Source: Formosimonas limnophila (GTDB lineage: Bacteria; Pseudomonadota; Gammaproteobacteria; Burkholderiales; Burkholderiaceae). Taken from it: a stretch of 64,000 bases of DNA. Both the position numbers and the translations under genes were made by a program. The notes beneath the pieces were generated by a model. The model was not told where the DNA came from, ran no database searches, and saw nothing but the letters and a program-made list of their open reading frames with translations. Location: NCBI RefSeq assembly GCF_014652675.1, contig NZ_BMZG01000004.1, positions 62,833-126,832 of the forward strand, written 5' to 3'. Positions 9,573 to 19,341 of the stretch are shown piece after piece. Position 1 is the stretch's first letter; every line of letters begins with the position of its first letter.

Positions 9573-10568
9573 TTATCCGCCAGTTTTGGACATAAACCGC
9601 AGCACTTGCTGCGGTTTTTCGTTGAATTCGTGGTGTTCGGGTTTCATGCTGATTCCTGAAACAATCGCCGCGCGCAACTCATTGTCAGAGGCGCCCTCTC
9701 GCATGAGTGAGCCTAATTCTACCTTGTCATTTTGGCCGAGGCACAAATAAAGTGTGCCCTCGGTGGATAGACGGACGCGGTTACAGGTGTTGCAGAAATG
9801 CTGGCTTTTGGGGGTGATGAAACCCAGCGAACCTTTGCCATCGGCGGTTTGCCAGTATTGAGCGGGGCCGCCGCCAACGTGTGTCGGCTGAGCGATGAGG
9901 TTAAACTGTGATACGAGGCGTTCGCGCAATACGGAGAGATTGATGAACTCGGCTGCTGCACCTGTGACGCCCATGGGCATGGCTTCGATGAGTCGCAGAA
10001 CAAAACCGCGCTTGATACAAAACTCGGTCATGGCAGGTACTTCGTGCATATTTTCAGCCATGACAACCATGTTGATTTTAATCGGTGAGAATCCTGTCGC
10101 GACGGCAGCATCTAAGCCTGCCATGACCGACTGTAAGCTGTCTCGTCCCGTGATGGCTTGCACCATGGATGGATCTAAGCTGTCTAAACTGATATTGAGA
10201 CGAGAAACCCCCGCTTCGTACAATTCATGGGCTTGCTGCGTCAGTTGTGTAGCATTGGTGGAGAGTGAAATATCATCAAATAACTGCAAATCACGAATGC
10301 TGCGTACCAATCTACTGAGATTTTTGCGTAGCAGCGGTTCACCACCCGTTAAGCGCAGCCGTCGCACTCCCAGCTCGCCAAAAATTTTGGCAACGCGTGT
10401 GATTTCGTCGAAATTGAGCCATTCGGCAGGTTCGGCGAAGTCCCGAAAACCTTTGGGTAAGCAATAATGACAGCGCAAATCACAGCGATCCATCACCGAC
10501 AATCGCAGGTAGTCAATCTTTCTGTCAAAACGATCAATCAGGGCAGCGGGCAGATTTGAGGTGGGCAT
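9573..10568 (-). CDS. moaA: GTP 3',8-cyclase MoaA (molybdenum cofactor biosynthesis)
   Basis: This 331-residue radical SAM enzyme carries out the first step of molybdopterin synthesis with MoaC. The N-terminal cluster motif is CDLRCHYC (residues 29-36), followed by the SAM-binding TGGEPLLRK block. The C-terminal second Fe-S cluster motif is FCNTCNRVRLSTEGTLYLC. The usual C-terminal GG is present (SKTGG at the very end), which MoaA needs for activity. The length matches the family. It lies 83 bases downstream of mog on the same strand, so the two molybdenum cofactor genes probably share a transcript. Confidence 0.94.
   Translation of the reverse strand: MPTSNLPAALIDRFDRKIDYLRLSVMDRCDLRCHYCLPKGFRDFAEPAEWLNFDEITRVAKIFGELGVRRLRLTGGEPLLRKNLSRLVRSIRDLQLFDDISLSTNATQLTQQAHELYEAGVSRLNISLDSLDPSMVQAITGRDSLQSVMAGLDAAVATGFSPIKINMVVMAENMHEVPAMTEFCIKRGFVLRLIEAMPMGVTGAAAEFINLSVLRERLVSQFNLIAQPTHVGGGPAQYWQTADGKGSLGFITPKSQHFCNTCNRVRLSTEGTLYLCLGQNDKVELGSLMREGASDNELRAAIVSGISMKPEHHEFNEKPQQVLRFMSKTGG
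9594..9619 (+). terminator. Terminator of ppk2, lying inside the 3' end of moaA
   Basis: AAACCGCAGC/GCTGCGGTTT with a short loop is followed by TTTTT on the plus strand. It overlaps the last codons of the convergent moaA. Confidence 0.7.
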
Positions 10569-10651
10569 TGTTTTAAGCAGTCAGCGAGGTTCTAATGGGG
10601 GTTGCTAGGGCTATGATGGTTAGACGTTGGGTTTCGCTGAACATGACAGGT

Positions 10652-11191
10652 TTATTTGGTTTTGGGACGGAAAACATTGACTGAGCCTTCGCGCACCTCA
10701 ATGAATGGCGCACCAATCAAATCCAAACAGTAGGGAACAGCACCAAACACACCATCAAGCGTTTCTTTAATTGCCTTGGGCTGACCAGGCAGGTTGATGA
10801 TGAGTGACGAGCCACGAATGACCGCGACTTGCCGAGACAAAATAGCCGTTGGCACGTATTGTAGGCTGACCGCACGCATTTGCTCACCAAAGCCTGGCAA
10901 AACCTTATCCGCCACAGCCAACGTGGCTTCTGGTGTGACGTCTCTGGGCGAGGGACCTGTGCCCCCTGTTGTTAATATCAACGCGCAATGCTCTGTGTTT
11001 GAGAGTTGTTTGAGTGTTTGCTCAATCACAGGTTGTTCATCAGCGATCAGGTGGCTGACCCACTCAATTGGATTGAGCAAGGTCGCTTCTAACCAATCTC
11101 GCAGCGCTGGTAGTCCTTTGTCCTCGTATACGCCAGAGCTAGCGCGGTCACTGATGGAAACGAGTCCGATGCGAATGGGGTCAAGATTCAT
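10652..11191 (-). CDS. mog: Molybdopterin adenylyltransferase Mog
   Basis: This 179-residue protein of the MoaB/Mog family adenylylates molybdopterin before molybdenum insertion. The family blocks visible are IGLVSISDRASSGVYEDKG at the N-terminus, LTTGGTGPSPRDVTPEAT in the middle (the ligand-binding loop) and INLPGQPKAIKETL near residue 140. Length and the PRDVTPEAT form favour Mog over MoaB. The upstream neighbour is a TauE-like exporter and the downstream neighbour is moaA, both on the same strand. Confidence 0.9.
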   Translation of the reverse strand: MNLDPIRIGLVSISDRASSGVYEDKGLPALRDWLEATLLNPIEWVSHLIADEQPVIEQTLKQLSNTEHCALILTTGGTGPSPRDVTPEATLAVADKVLPGFGEQMRAVSLQYVPTAILSRQVAVIRGSSLIINLPGQPKAIKETLDGVFGAVPYCLDLIGAPFIEVREGSVNVFRPKTK

Positions 11192-11233
11192 GTTGTGCCT
11201 TTGGTGAGTGAAATGAGATGGTCGGTTGGTTGT

Positions 11234-11959
11234 TTACGTCAATAGCAGTTTAACACCCGCAATCACCAAAACCAACGCGAGTACCGCATTGACCAAGAGC
11301 GGACTGCCATGACGTGCGCCCCATGTGCTGCCTGCGAATCCACCGATGATGACCGCGAGCAACCACCAGCCAAATTGATTAGGCAGCTGTGCGCCAGAAG
11401 ACAATGCGCCGATTAAGCCTGATAACGAGTTCGCCAAAATAAACGGTGCCACCACTGCGGAGGACTCACGCACCAGTGCCCAACTCATCAAAATAAAAAT
11501 TGGGCTTAAAAATACACCGCCGCCAATACCCGTCAAACCTGACAATAGCCCCAAAACCATGCCCAACAAAAACAAAATCCATGCGGCAGGCTCTCGTAAA
11601 TGAGTTACCTCACGATGCGCGGTCAATAATCGAACGGCAGCAGTGACCAGTGTGGTGCCAATCAGTAGTTTGATGAGTGTCGCATCCACGGGCAGACGCC
11701 CGCCAATAAACGCTGGGGGCACAGAGCCAGCCAAAAGTGGCCAAAGCAGTTTTGGAAACGAACCAAATCGCCGAATATATTGAACAGAAGCCAGCGAAGC
11801 TACCGCCACATTCAAGGCCAAAGCCGCAGGACGAAGCGATGCGGGGGCAAGCCCCAATAGTGCAAAAACGGCCAAATAACCCGAAGCACCACCGTGCCCG
11901 ACAGCTGAGTAAAGCGCCGCAGCAATGGCCAACAGCAAAGGCAGCAAAATGTCGTTCAT
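11234..11959 (-). CDS. TauE/SafE family membrane exporter
   Basis: This 241-residue inner-membrane protein has about eight hydrophobic segments. Family blocks include SAVGHGGASGYLA near residue 18 and the duplicated GLLSGLTGIGGGVFLSPIFI near residue 137, diagnostic of the TauE/SafE (DUF81) family. Members export sulfite, sulfoacetate or other sulfur-containing organic anions. The substrate here cannot be told from sequence. It is the first gene of a possible TauE-mog-moaA group on the minus strand (42-base gap to mog). Confidence 0.88.
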   Translation of the reverse strand: MNDILLPLLLAIAAALYSAVGHGGASGYLAVFALLGLAPASLRPAALALNVAVASLASVQYIRRFGSFPKLLWPLLAGSVPPAFIGGRLPVDATLIKLLIGTTLVTAAVRLLTAHREVTHLREPAAWILFLLGMVLGLLSGLTGIGGGVFLSPIFILMSWALVRESSAVVAPFILANSLSGLIGALSSGAQLPNQFGWWLLAVIIGGFAGSTWGARHGSPLLVNAVLALVLVIAGVKLLLT

Positions 11960-12016
11960 AACAAAATCGTACAGATATTAGGTGGTTGGCTCATGACATG
12001 AGTGGCGCAGTCAAAC

Positions 12017-12040
12017 GAAAAAAGCAGGCTCTGCCTGCTT
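12017..12040 (-). terminator. Terminator of rnpB
   Basis: On the minus strand an AAGCAGGC/GCCTGCTT stem with a 3-base loop is followed by TTTTTTC. It starts 15 bases after the 3' end of RNase P RNA. Confidence 0.85.
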
Positions 12041-12054
12041 CACTCTTGATTCAT

Positions 12055-12390
12055 CCCAAGTTCGCCGATAAGCCGGATTCTGTGACTTCATGCGTCGTGA
12101 AACGCATGAAGCGACAATCATTCCTCTAGGCGACAGATTGCTCTGCCACTCAAGCCACCTACCCGCGCGCTCAGCGAGCCGCCTCAATACGCGCCTATTT
12201 GGTGTTGCTCCCGATAGAGGTTACCGCGTTTCACCGTAACTAAATACGCTCGTCTCTGTGGCCCTATTCCTCGCCTTATGCCTCTTTTCAAAGATTTCGG
12301 CGGACGGCTGTTAGCCGCTATCGTGCTCTATGGAGTCCGGACTTTCCTCCCTCATCGTGAGATGACAGCGATTGTCTGGCAAACATGGGG
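12055..12390 (-). ncRNA. rnpB: RNase P RNA (bacterial type A)
   Basis: This is the catalytic RNA of RNase P, which matures tRNA 5' ends. On the minus strand the conserved GAGGAAAGTCCGGACTCC block lies near the 5' end (about 12335-12352) and the CAGAATCCGGCTTATC block lies at the 3' end (about 12060-12076). I set the ends from the P1 helix: CCCATGTTTGCC at the 5' end (12390-12379) pairs with GGCGAACTTGGG at the 3' end with one mismatch. The length of 336 nt fits Betaproteobacteria. A TACACT -10-like box sits at 12396-12401, just upstream. Confidence 0.95.
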
Positions 12391-13094
12391 AAAAGAGTGT
12401 AACACAAACCGACGTTTCGCCGACAGGCTTGAAGCCTGTACTTATTGTGTAAAAGTCGCCAATAAGCCGCAGCCAACAACAGCGTTAAGCAAGCGGGTAC
12501 AGCCAAAGCGTTAATCGCCCATAGCTGAAAAGACCATGCGCCAAATACGCCGCCCACGATAAAACCGTTGATTAAAATCAAATACAGTTTGACCTTGCGC
12601 ACTTCGATGGGCATGCCACGTAGCCAATTGCCTAGCATAATCCCTAAATCAGTAAACAAGCCAGAAACATGCGTTGTGCGTATCAGCACACCGCTATAGG
12701 TTGTCGTCATTGCATTTTGTAACCCACAAGCGGTGGCTGCGAAAAAATGCCCTGAGGTTGAGCCTAAATTCAAAGTGATTAAAGCTGTAAATAAAAACAC
12801 CGGTTCAACCAATAGAGCCACACCATAGCATCGCCTCAGTTGTAGGTGTGAGTCTCGGACAATTAGCCCTCCTAATACAGCACCAACCACAAAGCTAAAC
12901 ACAATCAAGTTCAAGTGAATTACCAATGATCAGTTGCCCTTCGCCACCTCAAAGCCGATAAAGCTGGAGACACCTGTCAAATGTGAAATGGCTTGATGCT
13001 CAAAACCAAGCAGGCCGATGACGTTGATGGAACCTGCGATGAAGGTGAGAAAATCCCCACCGATTTTGATCCAAGCGGGGAATTTGTTGATCAT
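12318..13094 (-). pseudogene. DUF1275 (YoaK-like) membrane protein with in-frame stop, running into rnpB
   Basis: The frame begins at ATG 13094 and encodes a typical DUF1275 N-terminus (FIAGSINVIGLLGFEHQAIS, then HLTGVSSF). It meets TGA at 12930-12932 and continues without shift into LNLIVFSFVVGAVLGGLIV and further hydrophobic segments. A complete ORF of 202 residues can start only at a TTG (12926) after the stop, which removes the first two helices. The 3' end has also lost its stop: after the last helix (about 12440) the frame runs through the rnpB promoter and about 70 bases of rnpB to 12318. Function of the family is unknown. I read it as decayed; a sequencing error at the TGA is the alternative. 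Confidence 0.78.
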
Positions 13095-13334
13095 TCTGAG
13101 GTCTGCTGTGTCCAGTGCTAAAGCGTTCCACGCGTCGATAATGCGTTTGAACAGGCATCAAAACGATTGGTTTCGCTTGGTATATACGTTGATGGGGTTG
13201 ATAGGGGGGGCGCTAGTGTACGGTTGGTTTGCTCATAAGTGGCACCACAGCACTTGGCAGTTTATCGTCATAATCGCGCAATTTCACCACAATTACTACA
13301 TTTTTTATTTTAACTGACGCTTAAGGAGACAATC

Positions 13335-14759
13335 ATGTCAGACAATAAAGGACTTGCTTCAGGGACACTTGGGGCATTTGAGTCGGCCATCATGGGCATC
13401 GCTGGCACGGCTCCCGCATTTAGCGTTGCTGTCACCACTGCCACCATTGTTGGTGCTGTGGGTGAGCTTGCCGTGGGTAGTATTCTTTACTGCGGTTTGA
13501 TCATGTTTGGCATCATGCTGGCATTCACTCATTTGAATAAAATCACGCGTCATGCTGGCGCTACGTATGCTTGGGTGGGTAAGGTGTTTGGTGAGTCTTG
13601 GGGGTTTTTGGCTGGCTGGGGTTTACTGATTGCTTCCATATTCTTTATGGTGTCGGCCACCACGCCAGCCGCCACTGCTACACTCAAAATGTTTAGCGAA
13701 CTTTTTGGTGCACCTGAAGCGTGGGTAAAGGACGTGAGCTACGTGACCTTTACCGCTTGGGTTTGGCTCACTTTGGTGACGATTGTTGTCATTAAAGGGA
13801 TTCAGCATGCCAGCTATGCACAATTGATTTTGACGGTGATTGAGACCGTCATTATCTTTGCCTTGATTATTGGTGCGTTTGTCGAGTACGGTGATAAACC
13901 TGCCCATGCGTTTTCATGGTCTTGGTTCTCGCCGACCTCGTTTAGCGCAGAGACTTTCGCTCAAGGCGCATTGATTGCGATTTTTTTTTATTGGGGCTGG
14001 GATGTCACCATGAATTTGGGGGAAGAAACCAAGGAGGGGACGCCCAATCCAGCATCGTCGGGTGCATTTTGGGCCATGGTCAATTTGATTTTGTTCTTTA
14101 TCATCATGATGATTGTGGTGTTGATCACGCTCACGGATGCAGAAATTGCTGAGGCTGAGACGAATGTTTTGTACGCTATTGCTGACAAATTGTTCCCTAA
14201 ACCTTGGAGTTATTTGGCCGTTTTGTCGACAATTTTGAGTACGATTGGCACGATTGAAACTCAGATTTTGCAGTTCTCTCGCAGCATGTTTGCGATGTCG
14301 CGTGACAATGCGTTGCATCCCATCTATTCAAAAGTTCACCCAGAGTGGAAAACGCCTTGGGTCGCAACCTTTGTGATTTGGTTTTTGGGTTCTGTGTTGC
14401 TGTTTTGTGCCACGATGATGCCGACAGTGCAAATGATTTTGGATGCCTCTATCACTGCCATTGGTATTCAAATTTGCTTTTACATGAGCTTGGCGGCATT
14501 TGCTTGTGCATGGTGGTACCGTGATAAATTGAACAAGGGTTTGGGTACATCGGTTTCTTATGTTGTATGGCCTGCGTTTAGTGGCGCGTTTATGGTGTTT
14601 ATGGCGCTTTATCTGTCTTACACCACCTTGATGAATGACGACTCGGAAGATAATTTGGCTATTTATTTGGGCTTTGCGGGTTTGTTGATTGGTTTGGTAC
14701 CGATGTTTTTGGGCAAGCTGCGACGAGCCAAAATCAAACAAATTGACTTTAATCGTTGA
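13335..14759 (+). CDS. APC family amino acid permease
   Basis: This 474-residue inner-membrane protein has about 12 transmembrane helices. The N-terminal block LGAFESAIMGIAGTAPAFSV and the helix 3 region HAGATYAWVGKVFGESWGFL are typical of the amino acid-polyamine-organocation superfamily. Helix 6 contains YWGWDVTMNLGEET, a common APC motif. The substrate cannot be assigned. It starts with GGAGAC 7 bases before ATG (13323-13328), stands alone, and is followed by a strong bidirectional terminator that it shares with the convergent gcvP. Confidence 0.9.
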   Translation: MSDNKGLASGTLGAFESAIMGIAGTAPAFSVAVTTATIVGAVGELAVGSILYCGLIMFGIMLAFTHLNKITRHAGATYAWVGKVFGESWGFLAGWGLLIASIFFMVSATTPAATATLKMFSELFGAPEAWVKDVSYVTFTAWVWLTLVTIVVIKGIQHASYAQLILTVIETVIIFALIIGAFVEYGDKPAHAFSWSWFSPTSFSAETFAQGALIAIFFYWGWDVTMNLGEETKEGTPNPASSGAFWAMVNLILFFIIMMIVVLITLTDAEIAEAETNVLYAIADKLFPKPWSYLAVLSTILSTIGTIETQILQFSRSMFAMSRDNALHPIYSKVHPEWKTPWVATFVIWFLGSVLLFCATMMPTVQMILDASITAIGIQICFYMSLAAFACAWWYRDKLNKGLGTSVSYVVWPAFSGAFMVFMALYLSYTTLMNDDSEDNLAIYLGFAGLLIGLVPMFLGKLRRAKIKQIDFNR

Positions 14760-14781
14760 TGGTTGAGAACTTTAGAGTGAT

Positions 14782-14810
14782 AAAAAACCCTGCGTCAGCA
14801 GGGTTTTTTA
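14782..14810. terminator. Bidirectional terminator between the permease and gcvP
   Basis: AAAAAACCCTGC pairs perfectly with GCAGGGTTTTTT around a GTCA loop. Confidence 0.88.
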
Positions 14811-14839
14811 TTCAGTTCAGTCCAGTCAGACTGGCTTGT

Positions 14840-17725
14840 TTATGCGGTGTATTCTGAAATCGGAATGCACGAGCAAAACAAGTTTCTATCACCATACACA
14901 TTGTCGGCGCGCGAGACTGGTGGCCAATATTTGCGTGAGCGCAAAGAAGCAACAGGGTATGCGGCTTGGCTGCGCGGGTAGGCATGTGTCCATTCATCGG
15001 CACTAACCACGGCAGCGGTGTGCGGTGCGTGTTTGAGTGGATTATCATCAGCGGGCAATTCGCCACGTTCAATTTGTGCGATTTCGTCGCGAATCGTGTG
15101 CATGGCGGTGATGAAGCGGTCGAGCTCTTCCAATGGCTCTGATTCGGTCGGCTCAATCATCAACGTGCCCGCCACGGGAAAGCTCATGGTCGGCGCGTGA
15201 AAGCCAAAGTCCATCAAGCGTTTGGCAATGTCATCAACCGTCACGCCCGTGCTGTCTTTGACCACACGCACGTCTAAAATACATTCGTGGGCAACCAGAC
15301 CTTTTTCGTCGGTGTAGAGAATCGGGAAAAATGCCGAGAGTTTTTTCGCCAAATAATTGGCTGACAAGATGGCTACTTTTGATGCTTCAGTCAAACCTTC
15401 AGTGCCCATCATCGCAATATACATCCACGTAATTGGCAACACGCCCGCGCTGCCGTAAGGCGCGGCGGACACTGCTGAAATGCCATTCGGATTGCGCTCG
15501 TAACCGACCGCGTTGAGATTTGGCAAAAACTCGGCCAAGTGTGCCGCCACGCAAACAGGGCCAATACCGGGCCCACCACCGCCGTGCGGGATGGCGAAGG
15601 TTTTGTGTAAATTCAAATGCGAGACATCGCCACCGAACTGACCAGGGGCGCACAAGCCGACCATCGCATTCATATTCGCGCCATCGACATACACTTGTCC
15701 GCCGTGCTGATGAATGATGTCACAAATTTCCGTGATGCTTTTCTCAAACACGCCGTGTGTGGATGGATAGGTAATCATCAACGCTGCGAGGTTGGCGGAA
15801 TGCTGCTCGGCTTTGGCTTTTAAATCCGCCACGTCGACATTGCCGCACTCATCGCAAGCCACGACCACCACTTGCATGTCCGCCATCGCGGCGGAGGCGG
15901 GGTTCGTACCATGCGCCGATGCGGGGATGAGGCAAATGTTGCGGTGCGCTTCGCCCCGTGATGCGTGGTATTTTTGGATGATGAGCAAACCTGCGTACTC
16001 GCCTTGCGAGCCTGCATTCGGCTGCAAACTCACCGCCGCGTAACCTGTCGCCGCCACCAACATCGCTTCAACTTCAGCAATCATTGCGCGATAGCCAACC
16101 GTTTGCGCGTCGGGTGCGTAGGGGTGGATGTTGCAAAATTCTGGCCACGTCACGGGGAGCATTTCGCTGGTTGCATTGAGTTTCATTGTGCAACTACCGA
16201 GCGGAATCATCGAGCGGTCAAGTGCCAAATCTTTGTCAGATAACTCACGCAAATAGCGCAACATGCCGTGCTCAGAGCGGTGTGTGTTGAACACAGGATG
16301 GGTTAAAAATTTTGATGTGCGACGCAAACTTTCAGGAATCAAATCACGGGTGGTTTGTGCCAAGGAGGCAAAATCAGGCAAGGTTTGCTCGGCTGACGCG
16401 AAAATTTGCCACAGCAAACGCACGTCATCTGGCGTAGTGGTTTCGTCTAAAGAGATGCAAATATATTCATCCCAAGCCATGCGTAAATTAGCACCGTGCT
16501 CGTGCCCACGTGCGATGAGCGAGCCAGTAGCCGTGCCAGTTTTGAGGCAGAGCGTGTCAAAGGTTTGTTCATCATGGCATTCGCTGTAGCCCAACTGCGC
16601 CAAACCTGCGCGCAAAACTGCCGTGTAATGCGCTACTCGTTGCGCGATGCGGGTCAAACCCTCCGCGCCGTGATAGACCGCATACATACTCGCCATAATC
16701 GCCAACAAAGCTTGCGCGGTACAAATATTCGACGTCGCTTTTTCGCGGCGAATGTGTTGTTCGCGGGTTTGCAGCGCGAGGCGCAAGGCTGGATTGCCCT
16801 GTGCATCGACCGATACGCCGACCAATCGACCGGGCATCGAGCGTTTAAAGCTGTCACGCGTCGCCATAAACGCCGCGTGTGGGCCACCAAAGCCAAAGGG
16901 CACGCCAAAGCGTTGCGTGTTGCCAATCACAATATCCGCGCCGCCGTGCGGCCACTCACCTGGTGGTTTGAGTAAGGTGAGCGCGAGTAAATCACTCGCC
17001 ACGATGTACGCCGCGCCTTTGTCGTGTACAGTTTTGACATCCTCAAAATCCTCACCCAAACGACCACTGGTCGATGGATATTGGTCAAGCACCGCAAAAT
17101 AATCATCGCCTTGAATCAACGCGTACCACTCTTCAGCAGAATTCGCGACGCGCACCTCTATGCCCAAAGGCGCAGCACGCGTCTGAATCACTTCAATTGT
17201 TTGAGGGTGCGCATCACCCGCCACGATGATGGCATTGCCCTTGGCTTTCACACTGCGCATCGCCAATGTCATCGCCTCCGCTGCCGCCGTCGCTTCATCG
17301 AGCATCGACGCATTGGCTATGTCCATCGCGGTTAAGTCCGTCACCATTTGTTGAAAATTGAGCAGGGCTTCTAAGCGACCTTGCGAAATTTCAGGCTGAT
17401 ACGGCGTATACGCCGTGTACCACGCAGGATTTTCCAGCACATTGCGCAAAATCACCGCAGGTGTGTGCGTGCCGTAGTAGCCTTGGCCGATGAAGCTTTT
17501 AAAAACCTTATTTTGGTTCGCGTGCTGGCGCAAACGGGCAATCGCGGCTTCTTCAGAATAGCCATGGGCAAACTCGCCGAGATTCATCTCGCTGCGGCGG
17601 ATGTTATCGGGGACGACGGCATTGATGAAACTGTCCATCGAGTCAAAACCCAAGGCTTTGAGCATGTGCGCTTGGTCAGCGGTGGAGGGGGCGGTGTGGC
17701 GGGAGGCGAAGGTGGTTGAGGTCAT
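14840..17725 (-). CDS. gcvP: Glycine dehydrogenase (decarboxylating), P-protein
   Basis: This 961-residue PLP enzyme of the glycine cleavage system decarboxylates glycine and passes the aminomethyl group to lipoylated GcvH. The C-terminal half contains the PLP-lysine block [19 protein letters not shown]. The substrate-tunnel block [15 protein letters not shown] lies near residue 500. Length matches the fused N+C type of Proteobacteria. The ribosome binding site (AAGGAAA) lies inside the last codons of the upstream AlbA_2 gene, whose stop is only 2 bases before this ATG. gcvP is therefore the last gene of the gcvT-gcvH-(AlbA_2)-gcvP transcript. Confidence 0.95.
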   Translation of the reverse strand: MTSTTFASRHTAPSTADQAHMLKALGFDSMDSFINAVVPDNIRRSEMNLGEFAHGYSEEAAIARLRQHANQNKVFKSFIGQGYYGTHTPAVILRNVLENPAWYTAYTPYQPEISQGRLEALLNFQQMVTDLTAMDIANASMLDEATAAAEAMTLAMRSVKAKGNAIIVAGDAHPQTIEVIQTRAAPLGIEVRVANSAEEWYALIQGDDYFAVLDQYPSTSGRLGEDFEDVKTVHDKGAAYIVASDLLALTLLKPPGEWPHGGADIVIGNTQRFGVPFGFGGPHAAFMATRDSFKRSMPGRLVGVSVDAQGNPALRLALQTREQHIRREKATSNICTAQALLAIMASMYAVYHGAEGLTRIAQRVAHYTAVLRAGLAQLGYSECHDEQTFDTLCLKTGTATGSLIARGHEHGANLRMAWDEYICISLDETTTPDDVRLLWQIFASAEQTLPDFASLAQTTRDLIPESLRRTSKFLTHPVFNTHRSEHGMLRYLRELSDKDLALDRSMIPLGSCTMKLNATSEMLPVTWPEFCNIHPYAPDAQTVGYRAMIAEVEAMLVAATGYAAVSLQPNAGSQGEYAGLLIIQKYHASRGEAHRNICLIPASAHGTNPASAAMADMQVVVVACDECGNVDVADLKAKAEQHSANLAALMITYPSTHGVFEKSITEICDIIHQHGGQVYVDGANMNAMVGLCAPGQFGGDVSHLNLHKTFAIPHGGGGPGIGPVCVAAHLAEFLPNLNAVGYERNPNGISAVSAAPYGSAGVLPITWMYIAMMGTEGLTEASKVAILSANYLAKKLSAFFPILYTDEKGLVAHECILDVRVVKDSTGVTVDDIAKRLMDFGFHAPTMSFPVAGTLMIEPTESEPLEELDRFITAMHTIRDEIAQIERGELPADDNPLKHAPHTAAVVSADEWTHAYPRSQAAYPVASLRSRKYWPPVSRADNVYGDRNLFCSCIPISEYTA

Positions 17726-17727
17726 GG

Positions 17728-18834
17728 TTAAGTTTCCTTTTGATTTTGAAATTCGGTATAAATATCAAGTAGCTCGTAAAATAAACGATTTTGCTCTTTA
17801 TTATCCAGAGTAGGTTTGTTGCTTTTAATATCCAACTTCATTTTTGAAAAGCTAAGGAAGTCTTGTAATTGATTTTCTGATTCAAAAACTGGAATATCAA
17901 AATTTTGAGGAGAAGTTGCTCTCTTCAGGTTTTTAGAGTGGTCGCTCTTATTGAAATGATTGATCATGAAATTGTGAAAACAATATTCGAAACTATCTTT
18001 TAAATAATAATAAATTCGTCCACTGCCAACCGCCGACCAATCTGGGTTGACGATGTCTTTTTTGCCACCATCAAATTTGCAGTACACACACTTGAATAGT
18101 TTTGTGTTGTGATAGTAAAAAGTCCAGCAGTAAGTGTTATTGCCTGACGTGTATGAATAACCAATTTCACCTCTTGCCCACTCCGGTGTCTCGCAGCCTT
18201 GCTCTGCAAATGCCTCTGTACTTTGAATGGTGAATTCAGGATGATATTTATAATAAAATTTGCCCTCATCATCGTGCGCCCAGTTTTCGGCATCATTTAA
18301 ATAAAGTCGCAATTTCTCCAAAGGCGTTTGTGTCAAGCCGAAGCGCTCTTTCCACATTTTTTCAATTTGTTTTGGGCTGGCGGACTGGTTTAATGGTGTA
18401 TTGGAGTCCATTGTTCGTGTGTAAATGTGGTGAGCTCGAACGATGATGCTTTGCTCTTTTTTTTCTTTAACTAAATAATAAGGCTTGTTCGCCGCATTTT
18501 GAATAATGAGGATGTCCAAAACATTACCATTGATTGAGCACTGTTCTAAACGAATATCGGGGTAAATGCCCTCTGCGAATCCCGTGCTACGTAAAGTATC
18601 AATTAAATTTGCTTGGGTTCTTCTGTTGCATTTCAAAGGGCAAAAACCATAGTTATTGGTCACGCCATAAATTATGTATCGGTCTCCATCGTGATCTGCG
18701 TTGGCAAGACACATGATGTCATGAACCAACGCTGCGGTATTGGCGTGGTGTTCTTGTTTGAAATCCCAATAAACACCTTCTTTCGCTTGGTTGATTAGAT
18801 TAATTATGATGTCCGGTAAATGGAGTGTGACCAT
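17728..18834 (-). CDS. AlbA_2 (Schlafen-like) domain protein inserted in the gcv operon
   Basis: This is a 368-residue protein. Residues about 14-160 form an AlbA_2 domain: [13 protein letters not shown], then [20 protein letters not shown], and a later [17 protein letters not shown] strand. AlbA_2 proteins are nucleic-acid or nucleotide-linked and often annotated 'ATP-binding protein'; some act in phage defence. The C-terminal 200 residues are rich in Tyr, Asn and Trp and I do not recognise them. The region is clearly more AT-rich than gcvP or gcvH. It sits between gcvH and gcvP, where Burkholderiales normally have nothing, which suggests acquired cargo. No strong ribosome binding site precedes ATG 18834. 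Confidence 0.75.
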   Translation of the reverse strand: MVTLHLPDIIINLINQAKEGVYWDFKQEHHANTAALVHDIMCLANADHDGDRYIIYGVTNNYGFCPLKCNRRTQANLIDTLRSTGFAEGIYPDIRLEQCSINGNVLDILIIQNAANKPYYLVKEKKEQSIIVRAHHIYTRTMDSNTPLNQSASPKQIEKMWKERFGLTQTPLEKLRLYLNDAENWAHDDEGKFYYKYHPEFTIQSTEAFAEQGCETPEWARGEIGYSYTSGNNTYCWTFYYHNTKLFKCVYCKFDGGKKDIVNPDWSAVGSGRIYYYLKDSFEYCFHNFMINHFNKSDHSKNLKRATSPQNFDIPVFESENQLQDFLSFSKMKLDIKSNKPTLDNKEQNRLFYELLDIYTEFQNQKET

Positions 18835-18856
18835 ATGTTATGAGTTGTTAAAACTT

Positions 18857-18904
18857 AGGGTGCAATTAGCTAAAAAGGTGTAATGCACTGCGTTATTGCA
18901 CCCT
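18857..18904. repeat. Palindromic intergenic repeat between gcvH and the AlbA_2 gene
   Basis: The outer arms AGGGTGCAAT and ATTGCACCCT are a perfect 10-bp inverted repeat. Inside them GGTGTAATGCA...GTTATTGCACC forms a second partial palindrome. The layout resembles the dispersed GGTGCAAT...ATTGCACC repeats common in Betaproteobacteria. It could also act as an intra-operon hairpin. Confidence 0.6.
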
Positions 18905-18921
18905 GCAAAAAGCCTGTTGGC

Positions 18922-19290
18922 TCAGCCATTTTGCGCTTCGTAATCGGCTTCGCTCAACAATCCATCCAATTCCGCCACATCACTCGGAGCGATTTTAAAT
19001 AACCATGCGTCGTAAGGTTTTTCGTTCACTTGCTCAGGTGTGTCGGCGATGGCGTCGTTGCGGGCGGTGATTGTGCCGCTGATTGGGGCGTAGATGTCGC
19101 TGGCAGCTTTGACTGACTCGACGACGGCGACGTTCTCCGTGGCTTTGACTTCGCGACCGACGTCGGGTAATTCGAGAAAGACGATGTCGCCCAAAGCTTC
19201 TTGCGCGTGGTTAGAAATGCCGATGGTGACAGTACCGTCGGCTTCGAGGCGTGCCCATTCGTGGCTGGTGGCGAATTTGAGTGTGGTCAT
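18922..19290 (-). CDS. gcvH: Glycine cleavage system H protein
   Basis: This 122-residue carrier shuttles the aminomethyl intermediate on a lipoyl group between GcvP, GcvT and the L protein. The lipoylation site is Lys in [12 protein letters not shown] (about residue 60), within the standard block. SHEWARLE at the N-terminus and the [21 protein letters not shown] block are classic. An AGGAG ribosome binding site precedes the ATG. It lies between gcvT and the inserted AlbA_2 gene. LipA and LipB, which attach its cofactor, are encoded at 36-37.7 kb. Confidence 0.95.
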   Translation of the reverse strand: MTTLKFATSHEWARLEADGTVTIGISNHAQEALGDIVFLELPDVGREVKATENVAVVESVKAASDIYAPISGTITARNDAIADTPEQVNEKPYDAWLFKIAPSDVAELDGLLSEADYEAQNG

Positions 19291-19341
19291 GGTGTGCTCC
19301 TGTTAGAAAGTCGTTTTGAAATGAGGTGGGTCGCGGCGGAT

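Noticed and set aside
9895-10467. 190-residue plus-strand ORF
   Set aside because: It is fully antisense to moaA and has no family motifs or ribosome binding site.
12924-12932. Selenocysteine at the TGA in the DUF1275 gene
   Set aside because: The family has no selenoproteins, and no SECIS-like hairpin was evident just after the TGA; a nonsense mutation is simpler.
13018-13317. 99-residue plus-strand ORF before the amino acid permease
   Set aside because: Its first half is antisense to the N-terminus of the decayed DUF1275 gene and the rest has no homology I recognise.
16496-16975. Long plus-strand ORFs over gcvP
   Set aside because: Several overlapping ORFs (15-17.7 kb) are frame shadows of gcvP; they are rich in Arg, Cys and His as expected of antisense reading.
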